A stretch of 16,931 bases of DNA from the NCBI GenBank assembly GCA_023423605.1, contig JAFAFF010000039.1, positions 1 to 16,931 of the forward strand, read 5' to 3'. Source of the DNA: Pseudomonadota bacterium. GTDB lineage: Bacteria > Pseudomonadota > Gammaproteobacteria > Xanthomonadales > Xanthomonadaceae. The position numbers and the translations under genes are program-made. Within the stretch, counting starts at the first letter, position 1. Each line of letters opens with the position of its first letter. The notes beneath the pieces were generated by a model that saw only the letters and a list, made by a program, of their open reading frames with translations, searched no databases and was not told the DNA's origin. This document shows, piece after piece, positions 1 through 8,982 of this stretch.

Positions 1-832
1 CGACACCTCGGCCAAGGTGGCCGTGTCCACCCAGGAAACCCAGGCCACGGCCATGCAGCTGGCCGAAGCGGCCGGCCACCAGGCCAACCAGATCACCACG
101 GCCTCGGACCGCATCGGCGAGATCGCATCGAGCATCGAACAGGTATCGCGCAACTCGGCCGAATCGGCGGACGTGGCGCAGCGCTCGGTGGTGATCGCAG
201 CCGAAGGTGCCGGCGTGGTGCGTGAAACCATCCAGGGCATGGACCAGATCCGCGACCAGATCCAGGAAACCTCCAAGCGCATCAAGCGGCTGGGCGAATC
301 CTCGCAGGAAATCGGCTCCATCGTGGAACTGATCAACGACATTTCCGAACAGACCAACATCCTCGCGTTGAATGCGGCGGTGCAGGCCGCATCGGCGGGC
401 GAGGCCGGTCGCGGCTTCGCGGTGGTGGCCGACGAAGTGCAGCGCCTGGCCGAACGTACCTCCGGCGCTACCCGGCGCATCGAGAACCTGGTGCAGGCGA
501 TCCAGGCCGATACCAACGAAGCGGTCACCTCGATGGAGCAGACCACCGCCGAAGTGGTATCCGGTGCGCGCCTGGCGGAGGATGCAGGTACCGCGCTGAC
601 CGAGATCGAGCGCGTGTCCAACGCGCTGAACAACCTCATCAAGAACATTTCCGTGGCGGCGCAGCAGCAGTCTTCGGCAGCGTCGGACATCACCCGGACG
701 ATGGGCGTGATCCGGCAGATCACCGGCCAGACCTCCGAAGGCGCTGGCCAGACCGCTGAATCGATCGGCCACCTGGCACAGCTGGCCGCCGACCTGCGTC
801 GTTCGGTCGCCGACTTCAAGCTGCCGGCCTGA
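1..832 (+). CDS. pilJ: PilJ, methyl-accepting chemoreceptor of type IV pili (3' part only)
   Basis: The gene enters from the left edge (frame starts at base 2) and stops with TGA at 830-832, so only about 277 C-terminal residues are present. They form a long heptad-rich helical hairpin typical of the MCP cytoplasmic signalling domain. The conserved tip is seen as [12 protein letters not shown] followed by [17 protein letters not shown] (about 350-460). In the Pil-Chp system PilJ is an inner-membrane receptor that signals surface contact to the ChpA kinase through CheW-like adaptors. The order pilJ-chpA-cheB-like-chpC matches the Pseudomonas and Xanthomonas Pil-Chp cluster, so pilG, pilH and pilI are expected just to the left. 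The N-terminal sensor and transmembrane segments lie outside the window. Identification as PilJ rather than a general MCP rests mainly on context. Confidence 0.92.
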   Translation, partial: DTSAKVAVSTQETQATAMQLAEAAGHQANQITTASDRIGEIASSIEQVSRNSAESADVAQRSVVIAAEGAGVVRETIQGMDQIRDQIQETSKRIKRLGESSQEIGSIVELINDISEQTNILALNAAVQAASAGEAGRGFAVVADEVQRLAERTSGATRRIENLVQAIQADTNEAVTSMEQTTAEVVSGARLAEDAGTALTEIERVSNALNNLIKNISVAAQQQSSAASDITRTMGVIRQITGQTSEGAGQTAESIGHLAQLAADLRRSVADFKLPA

Positions 833-865
833 GCCGCGCAGCGCGGAGAAGCAAGGATCACCCTG

Positions 866-952
866 ATGAACCATCGCCATTATTCATGCCCTCGTCCTTC
901 CCGCGCCGCTGGCCGCCGGGGTGCGCTGGCGACCGGAGGAGCCCGGCCATGA
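866..952 (+). CDS. possible 28-codon mini-ORF between pilJ and chpA
   Basis: An ATG at 866 is preceded by AAGGA (853-857) at 8 nt spacing. It opens a 28-residue frame ending in TGA at 950-952, which overlaps the chpA ATG (949-951) as ATGA. The predicted peptide is rich in Arg, Gly, Pro and Ala and resembles nothing I recognise. It could be a coupling leader that delivers ribosomes to chpA, or a chance frame: any gene whose second codon begins with A creates such an overlapping TGA. The credible ribosome-binding site is the only positive evidence. Confidence 0.2.
   Translation: MNHRHYSCPRPSRAAGRRGALATGGARP
935..940 (+). promoter_or_regulatory. ribosome-binding site fixing the chpA start
   Basis: GGAGGA lies 8 nt upstream of ATG 949. 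This decides in favour of 949 over the in-frame ATG at 886, which would add 21 low-similarity Pro/Arg-rich residues and has no comparable site. Confidence 0.75.
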
Positions 953-3900
953 GCACCCTGCGCGACGCAATGAGCCACGCTGCCCTGGGCTGGGTGAAGC
1001 CGGAGCTGGACGAAACCCTGCGCCAGGTGCGCAACGAGGTCGAATACTTCGTCGAAGAACCTTCCGATACCGGCCGCATGCGCTTCTGCGCCGGCCACCT
1101 GCACCAGGTGCAGGGCACGCTGCGGATGGTGGAACTGTATGCACCGGCGATGGTTGCCGAGGAACTGGAGCAGCTGGCCAACGCCATCGGCACCGGGGAC
1201 GTGCTGGACCGTGACGAGGCCTGCGCCACGCTTATGCGTGGCAGCGTGCTGCTGCCCGATTACCTGGAGCGTCTGCAGAACGGTCATCGCGACATTCCCA
1301 TCGTGCTGCTGCCGTTGCTCAACGAGATCCGTGCCGTGCGTGGCATCGCAGGCATCAACGAAAGCGTGCTGCTGGCCTTCGCGCCGGACAGCGCCAGCGC
1401 CAGCGAAGCGGAACTGGACCATGCCCGTGGCAGCCTGAGCGGGCGCAACCGCGAACTGCTTGATACCGTCGGCAATGCGGTTAAGGAAGAGCTGCTGCGG
1501 GTGAAGGATGCGCTGGACCTGCACCTGCGTACCGATGGCCAGCCGGCACAGCTGCAGCAGCAGGTGGACGAGCTGGGCGCGGTGGCTGATACGCTGGCGA
1601 TGATGGGCCTGGATGTCGCCCGCCGCGTGGTGGTGCAGCAGCGCGACGCCCTGCGTGGCGTGGTCGAGCGCGGCCAGCAGATCGATGAAGGCATGCTGCT
1701 GGATGTTGCCGGGGCACTGCTGTACGTGGATGCTTCGCTGGATGACCAGGTCGCGCACCTGGGCGCGGCGGGTAGTGGCGAGGATGACCCGGCGGCAGCG
1801 GAAACGCGTCGTACGGTGGAAGTGCTCGCCCACGAAGCCATCGCCAATTTCACCGTGGCCCGCGAACACTTCGTGGCCTTCATCGAAACCAGCTGGGACC
1901 ATGAACAGCTGCGTGACGTACCGCGCCTGCTTGGCGAAGTGGGCGGCGCGCTGCGCATGCTCGATCTGTCGGTGCCGGCCGATTACCTGCAGGGCGTGCA
2001 GCACTATGTCAGCGCCGAACTGATCGCTCGCCAGCGCGTGCCCAGTGGCCGCCAGCTGGATACGCTGGCCGATGCCATGGCCAGCCTGGAGTACTACCTG
2101 GAAGCATTGCGCGACCGTCGCCCGGGCCGCGAAGACATCCTGGAGATCACCCGCAGCAGCCTGGAAACCTTGCGCTATTGGCCGTTGCCGGTCGGTGCCG
2201 ACGGCGTCCGCCCTGAAACCGACATGCCCGGCGACGCCCTGGCTGCGACGCAGGTACAGCGCGAGGCGCTGCCGGTGCCGGCGTTTGCCGCAGCGGTGGA
2301 GCAGCCATTCGAGCCGGTGACGCTGGCGTCCGCACCGGCGTATGTTCCGCCGGCAACGTCCGATGTGGTGTTCGACGTGGCCGCCATGGACGACCCCCCC
2401 GCCCAGGTTGCGGATACGGCGGCGGCCACACCGGCGCTGGTGTTTTCGGCATCCCGTCCGGCGCCAACGGAGCTGCCGGCGTGGCAGTCCAGCGAGGCGG
2501 ATACATTTCGCGGCATCCCTGATGCTGTTGTGCAGTTGGTGGAATTCAACGGTTTCGACCCGGTATCGGCCGAGGTCTTTCCTGACAGCACGGCATGGTC
2601 GGTGGCGCCGCTGGACGCCGGTAGTGTCGAGTTTGCACCGTCCGTGGATATGTCGCACGACAGGCTGGCGGAGGAACCCACGTCCGAGGCCGGTGAATCG
2701 ACGGTGATCGAAGCAAACGGTTTCGATCCCGTGCTGGCTGAAGTGGATGGCGAATTCGATGGCAGCGATGCCATCGGCTTCCATGTCGACGGCAGCGAGC
2801 TCAGCAACGCCGACAGCGTGCTGTCGCTGGATGCCGAGGAGGCCGATGCAGCGTCCCCAGTGGACCGCGATGCTGCCGTACAGGACCACGGCGTTGCCAC
2901 GGACGGTATCGAGGACTCGGCCGTCAGCGATGAAGACGCGCGTTTCCTGGCCGAACTGGCATCTGCCGCCGCCGCCTTCCAGCCGCATGCGGCGCTGCAG
3001 GAGTCCGGCACCGCACAGGCGGCGATGGCGTCTCCGCAGGCCGACGCGCCCGCTCACCTTGACGGTGGCTTCGACGAGCAGGCGGAGAATATCGACCAGG
3101 ACATCCGCGATGTCTTCCTGGAGGAATTTGAAGAAGAGCTGCAGAACCTTGGCAACCTGTTGCCGGCCTGGCGTGCCCAGCCGGACAACATGGACCGGTT
3201 GCGGCCGATCCGCCGCGTATTCCATACCCTGAAGGGCAGTGGTCGCCTGGTCGGCGCCCGTACGCTGGGTGAATTCGCGTGGAAGATCGAGGGCATGCTC
3301 AACCGCGTGCTGGATGGTTCACGCGTTGCTTCCCCGGCGGTGGTCACGCTGGTGGAACAGGCCTACGAAGCGCTGCCCGAACTCAACGCCGCGCTGCGCG
3401 ACGGCAGCCCGATCAGTGCCGACCTGCAGGGCCTGCAGGGTATCGCCGATCGTGTCGGTGCAGGCGAGGAGACCTTCCATATTCCGGCGCCGGTACAGCC
3501 GGCCGCCGAGGCGGAACCGGCCAGCGAGGCCGACGCGGGCACGCCGGCCAACATCGACAGCGTGCTGCGCGAGATACTTGAAGCCGAAGTGCACGCGCAC
3601 ATGATCACGCTGCACGACTGGCTGCGGGAGGCACGCGTGCAGCCGCAGCGGATCGGCGATCCGCTGCTGCGCGCGGTGCATACGATGAACGGTGCGTTCG
3701 CGATGACCGACGTGCCGGAGATCACGGCGGTCACCGGTGCTGCGGAAAGCTACATCAAGCGGGCGCTGGCCGCCTCGGAAGTGCCCTCGCAGGAGGCGGT
3801 GCAGGCACTGGCGGACGCCGCGCATGCCATCGAGGCCACGATGGTTGCGCTGCAGGCCGAACAGCCACGCGTGCCCGCGCAGCAGGCACTGGCCGAACGC

Positions 3901-6900
3901 CTGCAGGCACTGGCGGCAACCCTGCCGGAAGCACGCTGGCCGGTGATGGACGACCTGGAAGAGCTGGACGGACTGGAGGAGCTGGACGAGCCTGCCGACG
4001 TTGGCGGTTCGCTGGAGGCCGGCGACGTGATGCCTGCTGGCGCGCTTTCTTCCGATGAGGGCATCGATGAAGCGGCGGCTGCGGACGGTGTGGCTGACGT
4101 CGATGTCGAGCCTGAAGCCGAGCCTGAAGCTGAAGCCGAACCGGCAGGCGAGGCGCTCATGGAGGCGTCGGTCGATGCTGCCGACGCAGCTTCGCCGACG
4201 CACATCGCCGATGCAAGGGTGGACGAAGGCGGGCTGAGCCTGGCCGATGACGTTGAACTGACCGGTGCCGCCGATCTGTCGGCCTACCTGGTCTCCGGGG
4301 AGGATGGCGGGGATGAGCGCTGGCAGCTGCCAGCGGTGGAAACGGTAATGGATACGCCTGGGGTGCCCGCGCCGTCCATCGATGCGCCGTCGCTGACGGA
4401 AACGGACGTCCAGCTCACCGGGGCCGAAGATCTTTCGCTGTATCTCGATGACACCGCGCGCGCCTCGCTGCCGTTCGACCAGCAGCCCGTCGTGGAGGAG
4501 GTGCAGTTGCCGGCAGCCGACGAGGACGTGCCGGCGCGTGAAGCGGAATGGCAGGAAGCGTTGCCCCCGGTGCCATCGTTTGGTGATGCCGTGCCGTTGC
4601 AGGAAGCCCTTGACGAGGGCCTGCATGTCATCGACGGCACCGACGCCGATGAAGCGTTCCAGGTGCTTTCCGTCCACGGCCATGAGGATGAGGCAGGTGA
4701 AGCCGACGCCTTCGCCGGAGCCGACAGCGAGCCCGGCGAGGTGGAAGCCGTTGCCGGGACCGACGCGGACGCTACCGTGGATGCCAATGTCCACGAGCCG
4801 TTCTTCGAAATGGAAACCCCCGGTATCGCTGAAGCTGCGGCGGATACCGCCGAGCGCTCGGACGAGGTCGCGGCAGCTGCAGCGGATTCCCTGGATTTCC
4901 GGGTACTGGACCGCGAGCTGGTCGATATCTTCGTCGAAGAAGGCAAGGATCTGCTGGATCACTGCGATGGGCTGATCAACGAGCTGCGCGGCGCGCCGGA
5001 TGATCGTGAGGTGCTGGCCGGTCTGCAGCGCGACCTGCACACGTTGAAGGGCGGCGCGCGCATGGCAGGCATCAATGCCGTCGGCGATCTCGGCCACGGC
5101 ATCGAATCGCTGCTGGAAGCGGTGGCGGTGGGCCGCATCCGCCTGGATCGCAGCGACGTGCACCTGCTGGAGCGTGGCTTCGATCGCCTGCACCAGTTGC
5201 TGCTGCTGACCGGGGCACACCGTCAGGTGCCGGCGGCGGACGATCTGGTCGCAGCCTTCGACGCCCGCACCCACGAGCAGGCCGATGGAGCCGGCAGCGA
5301 ACCGGTCGATGCGACCACGCCAGGCGCCGTTGCTGGCGCGGCGATGGACGCGACGAGCGTGGACGACAGCGCATCCGACGCCGACACGCCGGCCCCCGAA
5401 GATGTCGCGGGCATCGCCAGCCAGCCACTCTCCGAACCGCTGCCGGTGGAAGGCGCTGGTGATGAGGATGGCACCTTGCGTCCGCAGCAGGAACAGGTGC
5501 GCGTGCGTGCCGACCTGCTCGGCCGGCTGGTCAACCACGCAGGTGAAGTGGCCATCTACCGCTCGCGGCTTGAGCAGCAGCTGGGTGCATTCCGCGGTGC
5601 GATGGGCGAACTGGAACGCACCAATGCGCGCCTGCGCGACCAGCTGCGTCGCCTGGACCTGGAAACCGAAGCGCAGATCGTGGCGCGTTACCAGCGCGAG
5701 CAGGAACAGGCGGACCAGACCTTCGATCCGCTTGAACTCGACCGGTTCTCCACGCTGCAGCAGCTGAGCCGCGCGCTCAACGAATCGGCGGCCGACCTGG
5801 GGGGCCTGCAAGGTGTGCTGGACGATCTTTCGCGCCAGTACGATTCGCTGCTGCAGCAGCAGTCGCGCGTCAGCTCGGAGCTGCAGGACGGACTGATGCG
5901 TGCGCGCATGGTGCCGTTCGATGGCCTGGTGCCGCGCCTGCGCCGCGTGGTGCGGCAGGCCGGCATGGACACCGGCAAGCAGGTGCACCTGACCCTGGAA
6001 GGTACCCATGGCGAACTGGACCGCAATGTCCTGGACCGCATGGTGGCGCCGCTGGAACACATGCTGCGCAACTCCGTGGCCCATGGCCTGGAATCGGTCG
6101 AACAGCGGCGTGCCGCCGGCAAGCCGGAAGAAGGCGAGATTTCCCTGCGCCTGCATCGCGAAGGATCGGAAATCGTCCTGGAGGTGGCCGACGATGGCGC
6201 CGGGCTGGACCGTGAGGCCATCCGTCGCCGCGCCATCGAGCGCGGCCTGGTGCAGGCCGATGCCGTGCTGGCTGATGAGGAACTGGACAGCCTGATCTTC
6301 GCCGCCGGCTTCAGCACGGCGGACCAGTTGAGCCAGCTGGCCGGTCGCGGCGTGGGCATGGACGTGGTGCGCAACGAGGTCCGCCAGCTCGGCGGCAGCG
6401 TGGAAATCCACTCCGTCCGCGGCCAGGGCGCCCGCTTCACGCTGCGCCTGCCGCAGACGCTGGCGGTGACCCAGGCGGTGTTCGTGCAGATCGGCGAAAC
6501 CACGTTCGCGGTTCCGGTCGCATCGGTCAGCGGCATCGGGCGCATCTCGCGGGAGCGCTTCGAAGCCGGCGAGGGCAGCTACCGCTACAGCGGCGAGGAC
6601 TACACCCTGTACGACCTCGGCAGCCTGGTGGGGCAGGCGGCTGCGCGTGCCGAAGGACAGGCGCAGGTACCGCTGCTGCTGGTCCGCGCCGGCGATCTGC
6701 GCGCGGCGGTGGCGATCGACCAGGTACTGGGCAACCGCGAAATCGTGGTCAAGCCGGTGGGCCTGCAGATCGCGTCGGTGCCGGGCATCTACGGTGCCAC
6801 CATCACCGGTGATGGCCGCGTGGTGGTGATCCTGGACGTGGCGCCGCTGGTCCGTCGCTTCATCGCCAACCCGCAGCGGCCGCTGCCGGCCGCCGCACAG

Positions 6901-7296
6901 GCGCAGCAGCGCCAGGTGCCGGTGGTGATGGTGGTGGACGATTCGCTGACCATGCGCAAGGTCACCGGCCGCATCCTGGAACGCCACAACTTCGATGTCA
7001 CCGTGGCCCGCGATGGCGTCGAAGCACTGGAACGCCTGGAAGAGCGCGTACCGGACCTGATGCTGCTCGATATCGAAATGCCGCGCATGGATGGCTACGA
7101 ACTGGCCACCGCGATGCGGGCCGATCCGCGCTACCGCGGCGTGCCCATCGTGATGATCACCTCGCGCAGCGGCGACAAGCATCGCCAGCGCGCTTTCGAA
7201 ATCGGCGTGCAGCGCTATCTGGGCAAGCCGTACCAGGAACTGGATCTGATGCGCAATGTGTACGACCTGTTGGGGATAGCCCGTGTCCGTGAATGA
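949..7296 (+). CDS. chpA: ChpA/PilL, multidomain hybrid CheA-type histidine kinase of the Pil-Chp system
   Basis: Cytoplasmic kinase (2115 aa) that receives signals from PilJ and should phosphorylate the PilG/PilH response regulators controlling pilus extension and retraction. Order of domains: HPt-like 1 (about 1-115, H52 in HQVQG); degenerate HPt-like 2 (about 265-385, G329 at the His position); acidic linker; canonical HPt 3 (about 717-815, H759 in HTLKGS); HPt-like 4 (about 868-960, H911 in HTMNG); acidic linker; canonical HPt 5 (about 1318-1425, H1364 in HTLKGG); dimerisation region (1517-1655); HATPase with N box N1708/H1712, G1 DDGAG (1748-1752) and G2 GRGVG (1799-1803); CheW-like domain (about 1835-1975); C-terminal receiver with D1997/D1998, phospho-acceptor D2041, T2071 and K2093. 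All kinase and receiver residues are intact. The linkers are Asp/Glu/Ala-rich and carry duplicated short motifs. The 3' end overlaps the next gene by 14 nt. Confidence 0.96.
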   Translation: MSTLRDAMSHAALGWVKPELDETLRQVRNEVEYFVEEPSDTGRMRFCAGHLHQVQGTLRMVELYAPAMVAEELEQLANAIGTGDVLDRDEACATLMRGSVLLPDYLERLQNGHRDIPIVLLPLLNEIRAVRGIAGINESVLLAFAPDSASASEAELDHARGSLSGRNRELLDTVGNAVKEELLRVKDALDLHLRTDGQPAQLQQQVDELGAVADTLAMMGLDVARRVVVQQRDALRGVVERGQQIDEGMLLDVAGALLYVDASLDDQVAHLGAAGSGEDDPAAAETRRTVEVLAHEAIANFTVAREHFVAFIETSWDHEQLRDVPRLLGEVGGALRMLDLSVPADYLQGVQHYVSAELIARQRVPSGRQLDTLADAMASLEYYLEALRDRRPGREDILEITRSSLETLRYWPLPVGADGVRPETDMPGDALAATQVQREALPVPAFAAAVEQPFEPVTLASAPAYVPPATSDVVFDVAAMDDPPAQVADTAAATPALVFSASRPAPTELPAWQSSEADTFRGIPDAVVQLVEFNGFDPVSAEVFPDSTAWSVAPLDAGSVEFAPSVDMSHDRLAEEPTSEAGESTVIEANGFDPVLAEVDGEFDGSDAIGFHVDGSELSNADSVLSLDAEEADAASPVDRDAAVQDHGVATDGIEDSAVSDEDARFLAELASAAAAFQPHAALQESGTAQAAMASPQADAPAHLDGGFDEQAENIDQDIRDVFLEEFEEELQNLGNLLPAWRAQPDNMDRLRPIRRVFHTLKGSGRLVGARTLGEFAWKIEGMLNRVLDGSRVASPAVVTLVEQAYEALPELNAALRDGSPISADLQGLQGIADRVGAGEETFHIPAPVQPAAEAEPASEADAGTPANIDSVLREILEAEVHAHMITLHDWLREARVQPQRIGDPLLRAVHTMNGAFAMTDVPEITAVTGAAESYIKRALAASEVPSQEAVQALADAAHAIEATMVALQAEQPRVPAQQALAERLQALAATLPEARWPVMDDLEELDGLEELDEPADVGGSLEAGDVMPAGALSSDEGIDEAAAADGVADVDVEPEAEPEAEAEPAGEALMEASVDAADAASPTHIADARVDEGGLSLADDVELTGAADLSAYLVSGEDGGDERWQLPAVETVMDTPGVPAPSIDAPSLTETDVQLTGAEDLSLYLDDTARASLPFDQQPVVEEVQLPAADEDVPAREAEWQEALPPVPSFGDAVPLQEALDEGLHVIDGTDADEAFQVLSVHGHEDEAGEADAFAGADSEPGEVEAVAGTDADATVDANVHEPFFEMETPGIAEAAADTAERSDEVAAAAADSLDFRVLDRELVDIFVEEGKDLLDHCDGLINELRGAPDDREVLAGLQRDLHTLKGGARMAGINAVGDLGHGIESLLEAVAVGRIRLDRSDVHLLERGFDRLHQLLLLTGAHRQVPAADDLVAAFDARTHEQADGAGSEPVDATTPGAVAGAAMDATSVDDSASDADTPAPEDVAGIASQPLSEPLPVEGAGDEDGTLRPQQEQVRVRADLLGRLVNHAGEVAIYRSRLEQQLGAFRGAMGELERTNARLRDQLRRLDLETEAQIVARYQREQEQADQTFDPLELDRFSTLQQLSRALNESAADLGGLQGVLDDLSRQYDSLLQQQSRVSSELQDGLMRARMVPFDGLVPRLRRVVRQAGMDTGKQVHLTLEGTHGELDRNVLDRMVAPLEHMLRNSVAHGLESVEQRRAAGKPEEGEISLRLHREGSEIVLEVADDGAGLDREAIRRRAIERGLVQADAVLADEELDSLIFAAGFSTADQLSQLAGRGVGMDVVRNEVRQLGGSVEIHSVRGQGARFTLRLPQTLAVTQAVFVQIGETTFAVPVASVSGIGRISRERFEAGEGSYRYSGEDYTLYDLGSLVGQAAARAEGQAQVPLLLVRAGDLRAAVAIDQVLGNREIVVKPVGLQIASVPGIYGATITGDGRVVVILDVAPLVRRFIANPQRPLPAAAQAQQRQVPVVMVVDDSLTMRKVTGRILERHNFDVTVARDGVEALERLEERVPDLMLLDIEMPRMDGYELATAMRADPRYRGVPIVMITSRSGDKHRQRAFEIGVQRYLGKPYQELDLMRNVYDLLGIARVRE

Positions 7297-8527
7297 TGTG
7301 ATGCCGCCACCGGCCGTCGCGCTGCTGGCGCGCCCGGGGCCCGCCCGCGAACGGCTGCGCGAAGCACTCGCGCTGGCGGGTATCGAGCTGGTGCTGGAAG
7401 AAGATCCGCATGCGTTGACCCCCGAAGCCCTGCTGGCCTGTGCGCCGCATGCAGTGGTGGTGGCGCTGGAACCTGCCGTGGAAGACGCGCTGGAACGCCT
7501 GGAAGACGCGCTGTCGTCGCCGGATTTCGTGCTGGTGTTCGATGAAGCGGAACTGGCCGCACGCCGGGAAGGCTGGGAGATGCAGCGCTGGGCCCGCCAT
7601 CTGGCGGCCAAGCTGCATGGACATCGCAGCGTGCTTCCCCCGGGTGCCGAGGAAGAGGAAGAGCTGCTGCCGGAGCCTGGCCTGCCGGACGCCACGCTGC
7701 GCCCGGAAACCGATGCGCCGCTGTCGTTCCATCTGCATGAAGCCGCCGATGCCGCGCACGCGGTGCCCGGCGACAGCATGTTCCCCGAGCCGCTGCCTGA
7801 ATCCGCAACGGCCCCGGCTGCATCGGCGCTGCTGGCTGACCACAGCACCTGGGCGCTGCTGGAAGACGACGTGGAGCCTGCCAGGCCAGCATCGCCCACG
7901 GGCGGCACGCAGGAGCGGGCGTCGAGCTTCGAATCCGCGCTGAGCCTGGTGGACATCGAGCCGGTGTCGGGCGCCGGGCGCGGGGCGCGCGGCGCGGTGG
8001 TGGTGCTGGCCGGCATCGGCGGACCGGACGCACTGCGGCGCCTGCTGGGCGCGCTGCCCGCACAGCTGGAAGCGCCGGTGCTGGTACGCATGCCGCTGGA
8101 CGGCGCGCGTTACGGCAACCTGGTCAAGCAGATGGCGCGCGTATCGGCATTGCCGGTGGCGCTGGCCGAAGCTGGCACCGATGTGCTCCAGGGCCATGTG
8201 TACATCCTGTCCGACGACACCGCGGTTGGCCTGCGCGATGGTGGGCTGCACTTCCAGACGCAGGTCCGCGGCCTGGAGCTGGCGACGCTGCCGGCCGCAG
8301 AAAGTGCGGTGATCCTGCTCAGCGGAGCGGACCTTGCGCAGGTGGAACCGGCGCTGACGCTGGCCGAAGCCGGTGCATGGGTGGGCGGACAGGTCGGCGA
8401 GGGTTGCTACGACCCTGCGGCCGCCACGGCGGTGGTAGCCGCAGGATTGTTCGCCGGCGAACCACAGGAGCTTGCGCAGGCCATCGGCGCACGCTGGGCA
8501 CCGGTCGCACAGGGAGAAGGCCAGTGA
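7283..8527 (+). CDS. chpB: CheB-like protein of the Pil-Chp cluster, apparently without methylesterase active site
   Basis: This 414-aa protein sits where Pseudomonas has the chpB methylesterase. The start is GTG 7283, with GGGGA 7 nt upstream, and it overlaps chpA by 14 nt; later in-frame GTG/ATG starts at 7289-7301 are possible. Residues about 10-115 look like a receiver fold (hydrophobic strands such as HAVVVALE) with no phospho-acceptor Asp. Residues 120-225 are a low-complexity acidic linker. Residues about 235-410 align by pattern with the CheB methylesterase domain: VVVLAGIGGPDAL at 239-251 matches the family IGASTGGPEAL, but the nucleophile Ser is G244. The family HMP motif reads RMP (R269), so the catalytic His is missing too. 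An Asp (D350) may correspond to the third triad residue. AGAW near the C-terminus is retained. If the pattern alignment is right it is a pseudo-enzyme, perhaps structural or regulatory in adaptation. Confidence 0.8.
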   Translation: MSVNDVMPPPAVALLARPGPARERLREALALAGIELVLEEDPHALTPEALLACAPHAVVVALEPAVEDALERLEDALSSPDFVLVFDEAELAARREGWEMQRWARHLAAKLHGHRSVLPPGAEEEEELLPEPGLPDATLRPETDAPLSFHLHEAADAAHAVPGDSMFPEPLPESATAPAASALLADHSTWALLEDDVEPARPASPTGGTQERASSFESALSLVDIEPVSGAGRGARGAVVVLAGIGGPDALRRLLGALPAQLEAPVLVRMPLDGARYGNLVKQMARVSALPVALAEAGTDVLQGHVYILSDDTAVGLRDGGLHFQTQVRGLELATLPAAESAVILLSGADLAQVEPALTLAEAGAWVGGQVGEGCYDPAAATAVVAAGLFAGEPQELAQAIGARWAPVAQGEGQ

Positions 8528-8982
8528 GCTATACCAACAATGACGAGATCCGCGGCGTCCTGATCCAGTCCGGTCCGGAGCGTGTTCTGCTGCCCAACGC
8601 GACGGTGGCGGAAATGATGGCCAAGGCCGCAGTGGAACCGCTTGCCGACGCGCCGGGCTGGTTGCTCGGCGAACTGGCCTGGCATGGCTGGAGGGTGCCG
8701 CTGGTGTCCTTCGCACGTCTTTCCGGCCTCGGTGAAGAAGCCGTGGCAGCCAACAACAAGGTGGTGGTGCTCAAGTCGGTTTCCGGCAACGCCCAACGGC
8801 CGTACTTCGCGCTGCTCACGCAGAGTTTTCCGCAGCTCATTTCGGTGCCGCGCGACGGCCTGCTGGCCGACGCGTCCGAAGAGACCCTGCCGGACAGCGT
8901 GCACATGCGCGTGTTGCTGGGAGAACAGAGCGCGTTGCTGCCGAACCTGGACGCGTTGGAAAACGCGCTGGATTCACTGTAG
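8524..8982 (+). CDS. chpC: ChpC, CheW-like adaptor of the Pil-Chp system
   Basis: A 152-aa CheW-domain protein expected to link a chemoreceptor to ChpA. The start is GTG 8524, overlapping the previous stop as GTGA, with GGAGA at 8513-8517 (6 nt spacing). The listed frame is open further upstream, but the overlap and ribosome-binding site favour 8524. CheW-like features are the N-terminal beta strand IRGVLIQSGPERVLLPN, the segment GWRVPLVSFARLSG, and a KVVVLKSV strand followed by YFALLTQSFPQLISVPRD. It is the last gene of the overlapping chpA-cheB-like-chpC run. The stop TAG (8980-8982) lies inside the GTAG terminus of the first palindromic repeat, so the C-terminus was set or trimmed where the repeat begins. 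Confidence 0.87.
   Translation: MSYTNNDEIRGVLIQSGPERVLLPNATVAEMMAKAAVEPLADAPGWLLGELAWHGWRVPLVSFARLSGLGEEAVAANNKVVVLKSVSGNAQRPYFALLTQSFPQLISVPRDGLLADASEETLPDSVHMRVLLGEQSALLPNLDALENALDSL

Noticed and set aside
886..948. 21-residue N-terminal extension of chpA from ATG 886
   Set aside because: GGAGGA precedes ATG 949 at ideal spacing, and the extension is Pro/Arg-rich with no match to the usual ChpA N-terminus.
880..3225. 781-codon open frame on the - strand
   Set aside because: It is antisense to chpA, rich in His, Arg, Gln and Gly as expected from the complement of GC-rich codons, has no recognisable domain, and chpA has clear family motifs over the same bases.
3319..8091. 1590-codon open frame on the - strand
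   Set aside because: Remarkably long, but it mirrors chpA and the CheB-like gene. Its composition (Ser-rich then His/Gln/Arg-rich) follows the complement of those codons, with no motif, no plausible start region and no ribosome-binding site.
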